This document shows positions 46,392 through 56,548 of a DNA stretch of 64,000 nucleotides, one piece after another (within the stretch, counting starts at the first letter, position 1; each line of letters starts with the position of its first letter). The position numbers and the translations under genes are program-made. The notes below the pieces were generated by a model. That model saw only the letters and a program-made list of their open reading frames with translations, made no database searches and was not told the origin of the DNA. The stretch is from Streptacidiphilus sp. P02-A3a (GTDB lineage Bacteria; Actinomycetota; Actinomycetes; Streptomycetales; Streptomycetaceae): the NCBI RefSeq assembly GCF_014084105.1, contig NZ_CP048289.1, forward strand, positions 2,303,922-2,367,921, read 5' to 3'.

Positions 46392-47795
46392 GTGAACAAG
46401 GTAAGAGTCGGTCACAGCGCCGTGGCCCCGCCCGGGGCGCCGTCCTCCGCCGCTCCGCGGGCCTCGGCTGAGAGCCCGGGTCAGAGTCCGGGTAAGGCCG
46501 CTGGTAAGGGCCCCGGCCCGGTTCCCGGGGCCGCGCCCGGGGCCGCGGCGCGGTTGGGCTGGCTGGACGCGCTGCGCGGGTTCGCCGCCCTGGCGGTGGT
46601 GTTCCAGCACACCGGCCCGTACCTGCTGCCCGGTGTCTACCGGCCCAGCCACCAGCAGCTGGACGCCGGGATCTTCGGTGTCTTCCTGTTCTTCCTGATC
46701 AGCGGCTACATCGTGCCCGCCTCGCTGGAGCGCCGGGGCGACCTGCGGGCGTTCTGGACCGGCCGGGTGTTCCGGATCTACCCGCTGTACCTGGTGGTCT
46801 TCCTGCTGGCGCTGCTGTCGCTGCCGCGCGCGTACGCGGGGGTCGGCGCCGGGGTGTTCCAGCACCCGTGGCTGTCCGCCGCCGCCGACGGCGTGCTGCT
46901 GCAGGACCTGCTCGGGGTGCAGAACGGGCTCGCCGTCTCCTGGACCCTCTGCTACGAGATGGTCTTCTACTACCTGGTCTCGGCGCTGTTCCTGCTGCGG
47001 CTGCACCGGCGCAGCGTGCCGATCGCGGTCGTCTTCGCGGCGACCGCGCTGCTGCTCGGCGGGGTGCTGCCGACCGCGTACCTGGTGCGCGGTCCGGGCG
47101 AGCAGGCCTGGCTGGTGGGGACGGTGCTGGTGGTCGTGGTCGCGGCCACGGGGGCGATCCTGGGCGGCCGGACGGTGGCGTTGCGGGTCGGGGTGGCGGT
47201 GCTGGGGCTGCTCGGGCTGCTGCTGCTGGTGTTCAACAGCCGCTCGGCGGTGTTCGAGAGCATGATGATCCTGGCCACCATGTTCACCGGGACGGTGATC
47301 CAGCGGGCCGAGAGCGGGCAGATCAACCGCTGGTACGCGGCGGCCTGCTGCGCCTTCGTCTTCCTGGCCGGGCTGGCCAGCGGCCTGCGTTTCGCCGGGC
47401 AGTCACTGAACCGGGTGTGGACCACCTCCGCGGACAGCTGGTGCACCGCCTTCGTGGCGGCCTGGCTGGTCTTCGGACTGGGGATGCTGCTGCTGCGCGG
47501 ACGCCGGGTGCCGCGCGCGCTGTGCCGGCTCGGCACCCTCAGCTACGCCCTGTACCTGCTGCACGTCCCGCTGCTCAGCGTCGCCATCTGGATCCTGAAC
47601 GACACCCACTACAGCCCGGCCCGCCATCCGGTGCAGGAGCTGCTGTGCGAGGCCGCGTTCCTGGCGGTGGCGCTGCTGCTGGCGGAGGCGCTGCACCGGC
47701 TGGTCGAGCTGCCCGGGCAGCGGCTCGGCCGCGGGCTGCTGCGGCGGTCCGAGGCGCGGGCGGCGCGACGCGCGTCCAGGGCGGTCACGGGGTAG
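46392..47795 (+). CDS. Acyltransferase 3-family membrane protein
   Basis: A 467-residue protein. A disordered Ala/Pro/Gly-rich start (about 1-52) precedes ten or so membrane helices. Family motifs: LGWLDALRGFAALAVVFQHTGPY, whose His is the presumed catalytic residue, FLISGYIVPASLERR, FRIYPLYLVV and SYALYLLHVPLL. Such enzymes O-acylate exported sugars, lipids or antibiotics; the acceptor here is unknown. It is not clearly linked to the exporter upstream, because a leaderless promoter intervenes. Confidence 0.9.
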   Translation: MNKVRVGHSAVAPPGAPSSAAPRASAESPGQSPGKAAGKGPGPVPGAAPGAAARLGWLDALRGFAALAVVFQHTGPYLLPGVYRPSHQQLDAGIFGVFLFFLISGYIVPASLERRGDLRAFWTGRVFRIYPLYLVVFLLALLSLPRAYAGVGAGVFQHPWLSAAADGVLLQDLLGVQNGLAVSWTLCYEMVFYYLVSALFLLRLHRRSVPIAVVFAATALLLGGVLPTAYLVRGPGEQAWLVGTVLVVVVAATGAILGGRTVALRVGVAVLGLLGLLLLVFNSRSAVFESMMILATMFTGTVIQRAESGQINRWYAAACCAFVFLAGLASGLRFAGQSLNRVWTTSADSWCTAFVAAWLVFGLGMLLLRGRRVPRALCRLGTLSYALYLLHVPLLSVAIWILNDTHYSPARHPVQELLCEAAFLAVALLLAEALHRLVELPGQRLGRGLLRRSEARAARRASRAVTG

Positions 47796-47805
47796 GAAGG
47801 GAAGC

Positions 47806-47822
47806 CTGACCTTGCAGGTCAG
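47806..47822. promoter_or_regulatory. Inverted repeat after the acyltransferase gene
   Basis: CTGACCT-TGC-AGGTCAG, perfect seven-base arms, 11 bases after the acyltransferase stop and 64 bases before the VIT1-like start. Either a terminator or one of a pair of operators together with the palindrome at 47833. Confidence 0.4.
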
Positions 47823-47832
47823 AGCGCTGGTT

Positions 47833-47846
47833 AGGCAGTACTGCCT
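47833..47846. promoter_or_regulatory. Palindrome at the promoter of the VIT1-like gene
   Basis: AGGCAGTACTGCCT is a perfect 14-bp palindrome 27 to 40 bases upstream of the TAACTT -10 box at 47873. It sits where a repressor would cover the -35 region. Its half AGGCA recurs in the iron box at 57803, but as a full iron box it matches poorly. Confidence 0.5.
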
Positions 47847-47885
47847 TGCTGGCGCGGCCCGAGCGAAGCCGTTAACTTCGGATCT

Positions 47886-48635
47886 GTGACCACGACTACG
47901 CCCGCTCCCGCCCCGACCGCCGACTCGATAGCCGCCACCGCCGAGGCGTACGCGCACACCCACCGCGACGTCAGCGGCGGCTGGCTGCGTCCGGCGGTGT
48001 TCGGCGCGATGGACGGGCTGGTGTCCAACTTCGCCCTGATGGCCGGGGTCGTCGGCGGGAACGCGGGGCACAGCGCGGTGGTGCTGACGGGGCTGGCCGG
48101 GCTGTTCGCCGGGGCCTGCTCGATGGCGGCGGGGGAGTACACCTCGGTCGCCTCGCAGCGCGAGGTGGTGCAGGCCGAGCTGGAGATCGAGCGGCTGGAG
48201 CTGCGGCGCCACCCCAACGAGGAACTGGCCGAGCTGGCGCAGCTGTACGTCGAGCGCGGCGTGGAGCCCAAGCTGGCGTTCGAGGTGGCGCAGCAGCTGA
48301 CCGCCGACCCGGACCGCGCGCTGGAGGTCCACGCCCGCGAGGAACTCGGCATCGACCCGGAGGACCTGCCCTCGCCGCTGGTCGCCGCCGGTGCCTCGTT
48401 CGCGGCCTTCGCCCTGGGCGCGCTGCTGCCGCTGCTGCCGTACCTGCTGGGCGCGACCAGCCTGCTGCCCGCGCTGGGCCTGGCGCTGGTCGGACTGTTC
48501 GGCTGCGGCGCGGTGGTCAGCCGGGTGACGGCGCGCAGCTGGTGGTTCAGCGGGCTGCGGCAGTTGCTGCTGGGCAGCGCGGCGGCCGGAGTGACCTTCC
48601 TGCTGGGACAGCTGATCGGCGCCCACGTCGGCTGA
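47886..48635 (+). CDS. VIT1/CCC1-family transporter (Fe2+/Mn2+)
   Basis: A 249-residue membrane protein with five helices: GAMDGLVSNFALMAGVVGGN and GLAGLFAGACSMAAGEYTSVASQ are the CCC1/VIT1 signatures containing metal-transport Asp/Met/Glu. A cytoplasmic acidic helical hairpin (about 90-160, rich in Glu) replaces the plant metal-binding domain, followed by three more helices. It probably exports iron or manganese from the cytosol. GTG 47886 is seven bases after a TAACTT box and is likely leaderless. The palindromes upstream suggest metal control. Confidence 0.9.
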   Translation: MTTTTPAPAPTADSIAATAEAYAHTHRDVSGGWLRPAVFGAMDGLVSNFALMAGVVGGNAGHSAVVLTGLAGLFAGACSMAAGEYTSVASQREVVQAELEIERLELRRHPNEELAELAQLYVERGVEPKLAFEVAQQLTADPDRALEVHAREELGIDPEDLPSPLVAAGASFAAFALGALLPLLPYLLGATSLLPALGLALVGLFGCGAVVSRVTARSWWFSGLRQLLLGSAAAGVTFLLGQLIGAHVG

Positions 48636-48972
48636 GCCGCGACGCCCCCCGCCCGCCGCCGGTTGCGTTGCGTGGTGTTACTCACACCGTGCGAATGCGT
48701 AAACCCACTGTTTCGGCGGCGGGTCGTTCGGGCACACTTGCGACAACACCACGGGCGCTCGACACACTCGGGTCCCCACGTTTCGAGACTGCCGAGCATG
48801 GCCGTAAACCGGGCCTGACCTGCTGGCTAAGTCCACATGATGGACTCCGGAATCCACTTTGTGGAATGCCGGGCATCATGTAACCTGCACGACACCGCAG
48901 AGGGCCAGCGTCGTCCCGGATGCGCATGTGAATTGTGACCATGCCGAACACGACGACACGACGGGAGAGCCG
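48636..48972 (+). other. 337-bp regulatory region upstream of gltB
   Basis: No coding ORF. From 48836 to 48880 there is an interrupted dyad. A promoter overlaps it: TTGTGG (48859-48864), 16 bases, TAACCT (48881-48886). This predicts a start near 48893 and an 80-base leader before the gltB ATG. The first ~190 bases hold nothing I recognise. Confidence 0.6.
48836..48880. promoter_or_regulatory. Interrupted dyad overlapping the gltB promoter
   Basis: Outer arms CATGATG (48836-48842) and CATCATG (48874-48880), middle CCGG/CCGG and inner TCCAC (48853-48857) and GTGGA (48861-48865) around TTT form nested inverted repeats. The inner repeat covers the -35 box TTGTGG. This is the expected place for a repressor or activator of glutamate synthase. 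Confidence 0.5.
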
Positions 48973-51900
48973 ATGCTGTCTGCGTCCCCGCGCTCTGCTC
49001 ATCAGAACGACAGGGCCCCCCGCCCCTACCAGGCCCTTGCTGACGGGCGTCCCGCGCCGCAGGGCCTGTACGACTCCGGCAACGAACACGACGCCTGCGG
49101 TGTCGGCTTCGTCGCGACGCTCACCGGCAAGGCCGAGCACCGCATCGTCGAGCAGGCACTCACCGTCCTGCGCAACCTGGAGCACCGCGGCGCGACCGGC
49201 GCGGAGCCCGACTCCGGCGACGGCGCGGGCATCCTCACCCAGATCCCGGACGCCTTCCTGCGGACCAAGGTCGACTTCGAGCTGCCCGCCGTGGGCGCCT
49301 ACGCCGTCGGCATCGCCTTCCTCCCGGACGACGACGCGGCCGACGCCGCCGCGGTCGCCGCGATCAGCGCCATCGCCGCCGAGGAGGGCCTCACCGTCCT
49401 CGGCTGGCGCGACGTGCCGGTCGCCCCGGAACTGCTCGGCGACACCGCCCGCTCGGTGATGCCGCGCTTCCGTCAGCTCTTCGTCAGCGACGCCGCCGGG
49501 CAGCGCACCGGCCTGGAGCTGGACCGGATCACCTTCGTGCTGCGCAAGCGCTCCGAGCGCGAGGGCGGCGTGTACTTCCCCTCGCTCTCCGCGCGCACCC
49601 TGGTCTACAAGGGCATGCTCACCACCGGGCAGCTGGAGCCCTTCTTCCCGGACCTGTCCGACCGCAGCTACACCACCGCGATCGGCCTGGTGCACTCCCG
49701 CTTCTCCACCAACACGTTCCCCAGCTGGCCGCTGGCACACCCGTACCGCTTCATCGCGCACAACGGTGAGATCAACACGGTCAAGGGCAACCGCAACTGG
49801 ATGACCGCGCGCGAGTCGCAGCTGGCCACCGACGCGATCCCGGCCAACAGCAAGGGCGAGGGCCTGGACCGGATCTTCCCGATCTGCACCCCGGAGCACT
49901 CCGACACCGCGTCCTTCGACGAGGTGCTCGAACTGCTGCACCTCGGCGGCCGCAGCCTGCCGCACGCGGTGCTGATGATGATCCCGGAGGCGTGGGAGAA
50001 CCACACCACCATGGACCCGGCCCGCCGCGCCTTCTACCAGTTCCACGCGAACCTGATGGAGCCCTGGGACGGCCCGGCCTGCGTCACCTTCTCCGACGGC
50101 ACCCAGATCGGCGCCGTGCTCGACCGCAACGGCCTGCGCCCGGCCCGCTACTGGATCACCCAGGACGGCCTGGTCGTGCTCGCCTCCGAGGTCGGCGTGC
50201 TCGACATCCCGCAGGACCAGGTGCTGCGCAAGGGCCGGCTCCAGCCCGGACGGATGTTCCTGGTGGACACCGCCGAGGGCCGGATCGTCGAGGACGAGGA
50301 GATCAAGTCCGCCCTCGCCGCCGAGCACCCGTACCAGGAGTGGCTGCACGCCGGTTCGATCACCCTGGACGCGCTGCCCGGCCGCGAGCACATCGCGCAC
50401 ACCCACGCCTCGGTGACCCGCCGTCAGCAGACCTTCGGCTACACCGAGGAGGAGCTGCGGCTGATCCTCGCGCCGATGGCCAGGACCGGTGGCGAGCCGC
50501 TGGGCTCGATGGGCACCGACTCGCCCATCGCCGCGCTCTCGGACAAGCCCCGGCTGCTGTTCGACTACTTCACCCAGCTCTTCGCGCAGGTCACCAACCC
50601 CCGCTGGACGCCATCCGCGAGGAGCTGATCACCTCGCTGTCCAGCAACCTCGGCCCCGAGGGCAACCTGCTGCACGCCGAGGCGGCCTCCTGTCGCTCGG
50701 TCACCGTCCCGTTCCCGGTGATAGACAACGACGAGCTGGCCAAGCTGGTCCACATCAACCAGGACGGCGACCTGCCCGGGCTGAAGGCGGTCACCCTCTC
50801 CGGCCTGTACAAGGTCTCCAACGGCGGCGCGGCGCTGGCCGCCCGGCTGACGGAGATCGCCGACGAGGCCGACGCCGCGATCGCCGACGGCGCCCGGATC
50901 ATCGTGCTGTCCGACCGGCACTCCGACGCCGAGCACGCGCCGATCCCCTCGCTGCTGCTCACCGCCGCCGTGCACCACCACCTGATCCGCACCAAGCAGC
51001 GCACCCACGTCGGCCTGATCGTCGAGGCCGGGGACGTCCGCGAGGTGCACCACGTGGCGCTGCTGGTCGGCTTCGGCGCGGGCGCGGTCAACCCGTACCT
51101 GGCCATGGAGTCGGTCGAGGACCTGGTCGCGCAGGACACCTTCATCCAGGGCGTCGAGCCGGAGAAGGCGATCCGCAACCTGATCTACGCGCTCGGCAAG
51201 GGCGTGCTCAAGGTGATGTCCAAGATGGGCATCTCCACCGTCGCCTCCTACCGGGGCGCGCAGGTCTTCGAGGCCATCGGGCTCTCGCAGGAGCTGGTGG
51301 ACAGCTACTTCACCGGCACCGCCACCAAGCTCGGCGGGGTCAGCCTGGACCAGATCGCCCAGGAGACCGCCGCCCGCCACGCCCAGGCCTACCCGGTCTC
51401 CGGGATCTCCCCGGCGCACCGGCGGCTGGAGATCGGCGGCGAGTACCAGTGGCGCCGCGAGGGCGAGCCGCACCTGTTCGACCCGGACACGGTGTTCCGG
51501 CTCCAGCACTCCACCCGGACCCGCCGCTACGACATCTTCAAGCAGTACACTGCGCGGGTGAACGAGCAGTCCGAGCGGCTGATGACGCTGCGCGGGCTGT
51601 TCCAGTTCGCCGAGGGCCGGACCCCGATCCCGATCGACGAGGTCGAGCCGGTCAGCGAGATCGTCAAGCGCTTCTCCACCGGCGCCATGTCCTACGGCTC
51701 CATCTCGATGGAGGCCCACGAGACGCTGGCCATCGCGATGAACCGGCTCGGCGGCAAGTCGAACACCGGTGAGGGCGGCGAGGACCCGGAGCGGCTGCAC
51801 GACCCGGAGCGCCGCTCCGCGATCAAGCAGGTCGCCTCCGGCCGCTTCGGCGTCACCAGCGAGTACCTGGTCAACGCGGACGACATCCAGATCAAGATGG

Positions 51901-53588
51901 CGCAGGGCGCCAAGCCCGGCGAGGGCGGCCAGCTGCCCGGCCACAAGGTGTACCCCTGGGTCGCCCGGACCCGGCACAGCACCCCCGGCGTCGGCCTGAT
52001 CTCGCCGCCGCCGCACCACGACATCTACTCCATCGAGGACCTCGCCCAGCTCATCCACGACCTGAAGAACGCCAACCCGGCCGCCCGCATCCACGTGAAG
52101 CTGGTCTCCGAGGTCGGCGTGGGCACGGTCGCGGCGGGCGTCAGCAAGGCCCACGCCGACGTGGTGCTGGTCTCCGGCCACGACGGCGGCACCGGCGCCT
52201 CGCCGCTGACCAGCCTCAAGCACGCCGGTGGCCCCTGGGAGCTCGGCCTGGCCGAGACCCAGCAGACGCTGCTGCTCAACGGCCTGCGGGACCGGATCGT
52301 GGTGCAGACCGACGGCCAGCTGAAGACCGGCCGGGACGTCGTCATCGCGGCGCTGCTCGGCGCCGAGGAGTTCGGCTTCGCCACCGCGCCGCTGGTGGTC
52401 TCCGGCTGCGTGATGATGCGGGTCTGCCACCTGGACACCTGCCCGGTCGGCGTGGCCACGCAGAACCCGGTGCTGCGCGAACGCTTCAACGGCAAGCCGG
52501 AGTTCGTGGTCAACTTCTTCGAGTTCATCGCCGAGGAGGTCCGCGAGATCCTGGCCGAGCTCGGCTTCCGCACCATCGAGGAGGCCGTCGGCCACGCCGA
52601 GCTGATCGACGCCACCAAGGCGGTGCAGCACTGGAAGGCCGACGGCCTGGACATCTCCCCGCTGCTGTACGTCCCGGAGCTGCCCGAGGGCGCCTCGCTG
52701 CACCGGACGGTCAGCCAGGACCACGGCCTCGACAAGGCCCTGGACAACCAGCTGATCGGGCTCAGCCAGGAGGCCCTGGAGCACGGCGAGGCGGTGCGGA
52801 TCCAGCTGCCGATCCGCAACGTCAACCGGACCGTCGGCACCATGCTGGGCCACGAGGTCACCAAGCGCTACAAGGGAGCGGGTCTGCCCGAGGGCACCAT
52901 CGACGTGACCTTCACCGGCTCCGCCGGGCAGTCCTTCGGTGCCTTCGTGCCGAGCGGTGTCACCCTGCGGCTGGAGGGCGACGCCAACGACTACGTCGGC
53001 AAGGGCCTGTCCGGCGGCGTGCTGGTGGTCCGTCCCTCCCGGGACGCCGCCGCCATCGGCGCCGACGCGCAGAGCCACGTGATCGCCGGCAACACCATCG
53101 GCTACGGCGCCACCTCGGGCCGGATCCACCTGCGGGGCAAGGCCGGTGAACGGTTCGCCGTCCGCAACTCCGGGGCCACCCTGGTCGTCGAGGGCGTGGG
53201 CGACCACGGCCTGGAGTACATGACCGGCGGCCGGGTGGTCATCCTCGGCGCCACCGGACGCAACCTGGCGGCCGGTATGTCGGGCGGTATCGCCTACGTG
53301 CTCGACCTGCGCCCGAACAACGTCAACACCGGCATGGTGGGCATCGAGGCCCCCGACGCGTCGGACCGCGAGTGGCTGCGGGAGACCGTCCAGCAGCACT
53401 ACGAGGAGACCGGCTCCACCGTGGCCGCCGAACTCCTCGCCGACTGGGGCAGCGGGCTCTCCCGCTTCTCCAAGATCATGCCGCGTGACTACAAGGCCGT
53501 GCTCGCCGCCAAGGACGCCGCCGAGCGAGACGGACTCTCCGAGTCCGCCACCACCGCGAAGATGATGGAGGCCGCCAACCATGGCTGA
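48973..53588 (+). pseudogene. gltB: Glutamate synthase large subunit, frameshifted in this sequence
   Basis: Makes two glutamates from glutamine and 2-oxoglutarate with GltD. After a 41-residue propeptide the N-terminal nucleophile is Cys42 in HDACGVGF; then come the glutaminase domain, central domain, FMN domain ([10 protein letters not shown]) with 3Fe-4S Cys in [15 protein letters not shown], and the beta-helix. At the C-run 50598-50602 one C is missing: the frame reads [10 protein letters not shown] and stops at 50628, while the continuation [12 protein letters not shown] is in the next frame. With one more C the product would be about 1538 residues, normal for the family. ATG 48973 follows GGGAGAG. 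A sequencing error or a recent null mutation are the two readings; gltD downstream is intact. Confidence 0.9.
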
Positions 53589-55113
53589 CCCCAAGGGCTT
53601 CCTGACGACGCCCAAGCAGCTCGCCGAGCGCCGACCCGTCGATGTCCGGATCAAGGACTGGAACGAGGTCTACGTCGAACGCAGCCTCCTGCCCATCATC
53701 ACCAAGCAGGCCGGACGCTGCATGGACTGCGGCATCCCGTTCTGCCACAACGGCTGTCCGCTCGGGAACCTCATCCCCGAGTGGAACGACCTCGCCTACC
53801 GGGAGGACTGGAGCGGCGCCATCGAGCGGCTGCACGCGACCAACAACTTCCCGGAGTTCACCGGGCGGCTGTGCCCCGCGCCGTGTGAGTCCGCCTGCGT
53901 CCTGGGCATCAACCAGGACCCGGTGACCATCAAGAACGTCGAGGTCACCGTCATCGACAAGGCCTGGGACAACGGCGGCGTCGCCCCGCAGCCGCCGGAG
54001 CGGCTCTCCGGCAAGACCGTGGCCGTGGTCGGCTCCGGACCGGCCGGCCTGGCCGCCGCCCAGCAGCTCACCCGGGCCGGGCACACGGTGGTGGTGTACG
54101 AGCGCGCCGACCGCATCGGCGGCCTGCTGCGCTACGGCATCCCCGAGTTCAAGATGGAGAAGCGGCACGTCAACCGGCGGGTCGAGCAGATGCGCGCCGA
54201 GGGCACCCGGTTCCGTACCGGGGTCGAGGCGGGCGTCGACATCTCCGGCCGCCAGCTGCGGGACCGCTTCGACGCGGTGGTGATCGCCGCCGGCGCCACC
54301 ACCGCCCGTGACCTGCCGGTGCCCGGGCGCGAGCTCAAGGGCATCCACCAGGCGATGGAGTACCTGCCGCTGTCCAACAAGGTGCAGGAGGGCGACTACG
54401 TCGAGTCGCCGATCAGCGCCGCCGGGAAGCACGTCATCGTCATCGGCGGCGGCGACACCGGCGCGGACTGCCTGGGCACCGCGCTGCGGCAGGGCGCGGC
54501 CTCGGTCACCCAGCTGGAGATCATGCCCCGGCCGAGCGAGGAGCGCCCGGCGCACCAGCCCTGGCCGAGCATGCCGATGACCTACAAGGTCACCTCGGCT
54601 CACGAGGAGGCCACCTACCTCCTGGAGACGAAGAACGGTCGCCAGGTGGCAGAGGGACCCTCCTCGCCGGAGGCGGGCAAGGAGGGACGCGTCTACGCGG
54701 TCAACACCACCCACTTCACCGGCGACGAGGACGGCAACGTCCAGGAACTGCACCTGGTCGAGGTCGAGTTCAAGGACGGACGGTTCGTGCCGCAGCCCGG
54801 CACCGAGCGCGCCATCCCGGCCCAGCTGGTCACCCTGGCCATGGGCTTCACCGGCACCGACACCAGGAACGGCCTGGTCGAGCAGCTGGGCGTGGACCTC
54901 GACGCCCGGGGCAACGTCGCCCGCGACGACCGGTTCACCACCAACGTCGACGGCGTCTTCGTGGCCGGTGACGCCGGCCGCGGCCAGTCGCTGATCGTCT
55001 GGGCCATCGCCGAGGGCCGTTCCGCCGCGAAGGCGGTCGACAGCTACCTCTCCGGTCGCGCGTCGACGCTGCCCGCCCCGATCCGCCCGACGGACCGCCC
55101 GCTCACCGTGTGA
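53581..55113 (+). CDS. gltD: Glutamate synthase small subunit
   Basis: FAD/NADPH-dependent electron donor to GltB, 510 residues. N-terminal Cys clusters ([26 protein letters not shown]) bind 4Fe-4S centres. The first GxGxxG-type motif [17 protein letters not shown] binds FAD and [16 protein letters not shown] binds [22 protein letters not shown] is the C-terminal FAD motif. It overlaps the gltB end by eight bases, so the two are coupled. Confidence 0.96.
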   Translation: MADPKGFLTTPKQLAERRPVDVRIKDWNEVYVERSLLPIITKQAGRCMDCGIPFCHNGCPLGNLIPEWNDLAYREDWSGAIERLHATNNFPEFTGRLCPAPCESACVLGINQDPVTIKNVEVTVIDKAWDNGGVAPQPPERLSGKTVAVVGSGPAGLAAAQQLTRAGHTVVVYERADRIGGLLRYGIPEFKMEKRHVNRRVEQMRAEGTRFRTGVEAGVDISGRQLRDRFDAVVIAAGATTARDLPVPGRELKGIHQAMEYLPLSNKVQEGDYVESPISAAGKHVIVIGGGDTGADCLGTALRQGAASVTQLEIMPRPSEERPAHQPWPSMPMTYKVTSAHEEATYLLETKNGRQVAEGPSSPEAGKEGRVYAVNTTHFTGDEDGNVQELHLVEVEFKDGRFVPQPGTERAIPAQLVTLAMGFTGTDTRNGLVEQLGVDLDARGNVARDDRFTTNVDGVFVAGDAGRGQSLIVWAIAEGRSAAKAVDSYLSGRASTLPAPIRPTDRPLTV

Positions 55114-55205
55114 CACCAGCTGTGGCACAGTAGAGCCCGTGGCCCGAAGGGCTGCATGAACCGCGTCCCCGCCAGCGCCGCCGGATCGCACGCGGAGAAC
55201 AACAG

Positions 55206-55246
55206 GCACCTGCCTCTCGTCCCCGACCAAGGTGAGAGGCAGGTGC
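55206..55246. terminator. Bidirectional terminator between gltD and efeB
   Basis: Perfect 13-bp stem GCACCTGCCTCTC / GAGAGGCAGGTGC with a 15-base loop, followed by TGCTTCGT on the plus strand. It separates convergent gltD and the Dyp peroxidase gene. Confidence 0.85.
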
Positions 55247-55264
55247 TGCTTCGTCTGCGGCCGT

Positions 55265-56548
55265 TCAGGCCAGCAGCGAGCGGCCCAGCCAGTCCTGCGC
55301 CCCCCGCACACCGGGCAGCACGAAGAAGTAGCCGCCGCCGTACGGCGAGATGTAGTCCACCAGCGGCTCGCCCGCCAACCGCTGCTGCACCGCGATGAAC
55401 TGGCGGTCCAGGTCCTGCTGGAAGGCGCAGAACACCAGGCCCATGTTCAGGTTGCCGTTGCTGTCGGTGCCCAGGTCGTAGTTGTAGCCCCGGCGCAGCA
55501 TCCGCAGCCCGTCCGTGCCCGGGGTACGCGGGTTGGCCAGCCGCATGTGGCTGTCCAGCGGGATCATGTCGCCGGTCGGGTCGGCCGAGTACTTCGGCGG
55601 ATCCAGCTCCGACTGGCCGTCCAGCGGCGCCCCCGAGGCCTTCTGCCGACCGAACATCCGCTCCTGCTCGTTGAGCGACACCCGGTCCCAGAACTCCACC
55701 AGCATCCGGATCACCCGCACCGCCAGGTACGAGCCGTCCACCGCCCAGGCCGGTTCGCCCAGGCCCGGCACCACCCAGACCACCTGGTCCATGGTGCGGG
55801 TGTCGCCGGTGTCCGGGTTGGCCGTGCCGTCCCGGAAGCCCAGCAGGTTGCGCGGGGTGCCGGTCGGGCGCGGCGGCGAGGCGAAGCCGTCGATCCGCCA
55901 GCGCACCTGCATCGCGCCCCGGGTGTGCATCGCCAGGTCCCGCAGCGCGTGCGCGACCGTGTCCGCGTTGTTCGCGCCGATCTGCAGCATCAGGTCGCCC
56001 TGGCACCAGGCCGGGTCCAGGTCGTCGTCCGGGAACGAGGTCATCGTCCGCAGCCGCAGCGGCCTGCGCGCGGCCAGGCCGAAGCGCTCGTCGAACAGCG
56101 AGGAGCCGACCGCCAGCGTCGCGGTCAGGCCGTCGGCCGGGACCACCGGGCCGAGCACCCCCGAGTCGGACGGCGGCGCGCTGATGCCCAGCGGCTCCGG
56201 CACCCCGCCCGCGGTCAGGAACCTGAGCCGGGCGGTGACCGTCCGCAGCAGCTGCGTCAGCCCGGCCCGGTCGGCGGCGGTCACGTCGAAGGCGACGAAG
56301 GCCGCGCAGCGCTGCTTGGGCGTGAGCACCCCCGACTGGTGCGCCCCCTCGAACGGGTAACTGCCCGGGTCGGCGGCGGTGCCGTCGGTCGCCGTGGCCG
56401 GGGCGGCCGAGCCGGCCACGGCGGCCGCGGTCGCGCCGACCGCGCCCGCCGCCAGCGCGCCGCGCAGCACCGACCGCCGGTCCACCCGACCGCCGGTCCG
56501 CTGCTCCGCCCGCTGCTCCGGGCCGCCCGCCCGCTCCACGCCGCTCAC
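55265..56548 (-). CDS. efeB: Dyp-type heme peroxidase / EfeB
   Basis: A 427-residue exported peroxidase. A Tat signal (DRRSVLRGALAAGAVGATAA, twin Arg) precedes the mature Dyp domain: GFRDGTANP carries the catalytic Asp, the heme-ligand His lies in the DSHMRLANPR region, and the end is GGGYFFVLPG. In EfeUOB systems EfeB acts on heme or oxidises Fe2+ for import. GTG at 56548 has GGAGG and overlaps the efeO stop (GTGA), so it is translated with EfeO. Confidence 0.92.
   Translation of the reverse strand: MSGVERAGGPEQRAEQRTGGRVDRRSVLRGALAAGAVGATAAAVAGSAAPATATDGTAADPGSYPFEGAHQSGVLTPKQRCAAFVAFDVTAADRAGLTQLLRTVTARLRFLTAGGVPEPLGISAPPSDSGVLGPVVPADGLTATLAVGSSLFDERFGLAARRPLRLRTMTSFPDDDLDPAWCQGDLMLQIGANNADTVAHALRDLAMHTRGAMQVRWRIDGFASPPRPTGTPRNLLGFRDGTANPDTGDTRTMDQVVWVVPGLGEPAWAVDGSYLAVRVIRMLVEFWDRVSLNEQERMFGRQKASGAPLDGQSELDPPKYSADPTGDMIPLDSHMRLANPRTPGTDGLRMLRRGYNYDLGTDSNGNLNMGLVFCAFQQDLDRQFIAVQQRLAGEPLVDYISPYGGGYFFVLPGVRGAQDWLGRSLLA

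Noticed and set aside
48676-48703. Possible GlnR box upstream of gltB (GTTAC ... GTAAAC)
   Set aside because: Half-sites are not in the a-b order and spacing of a GlnR box and match only in part.
50598-50628. Programmed ribosomal frameshifting in gltB
   Set aside because: No recognised slippery heptamer or downstream pseudoknot was apparent, and no such case is known for gltB; a missing C is the simpler reading.
50565-53654. 1029-codon minus-strand ORF opposite gltB
   Set aside because: Same shadow effect; the sense strand encodes the conserved FMN and beta-helix domains of glutamate synthase.
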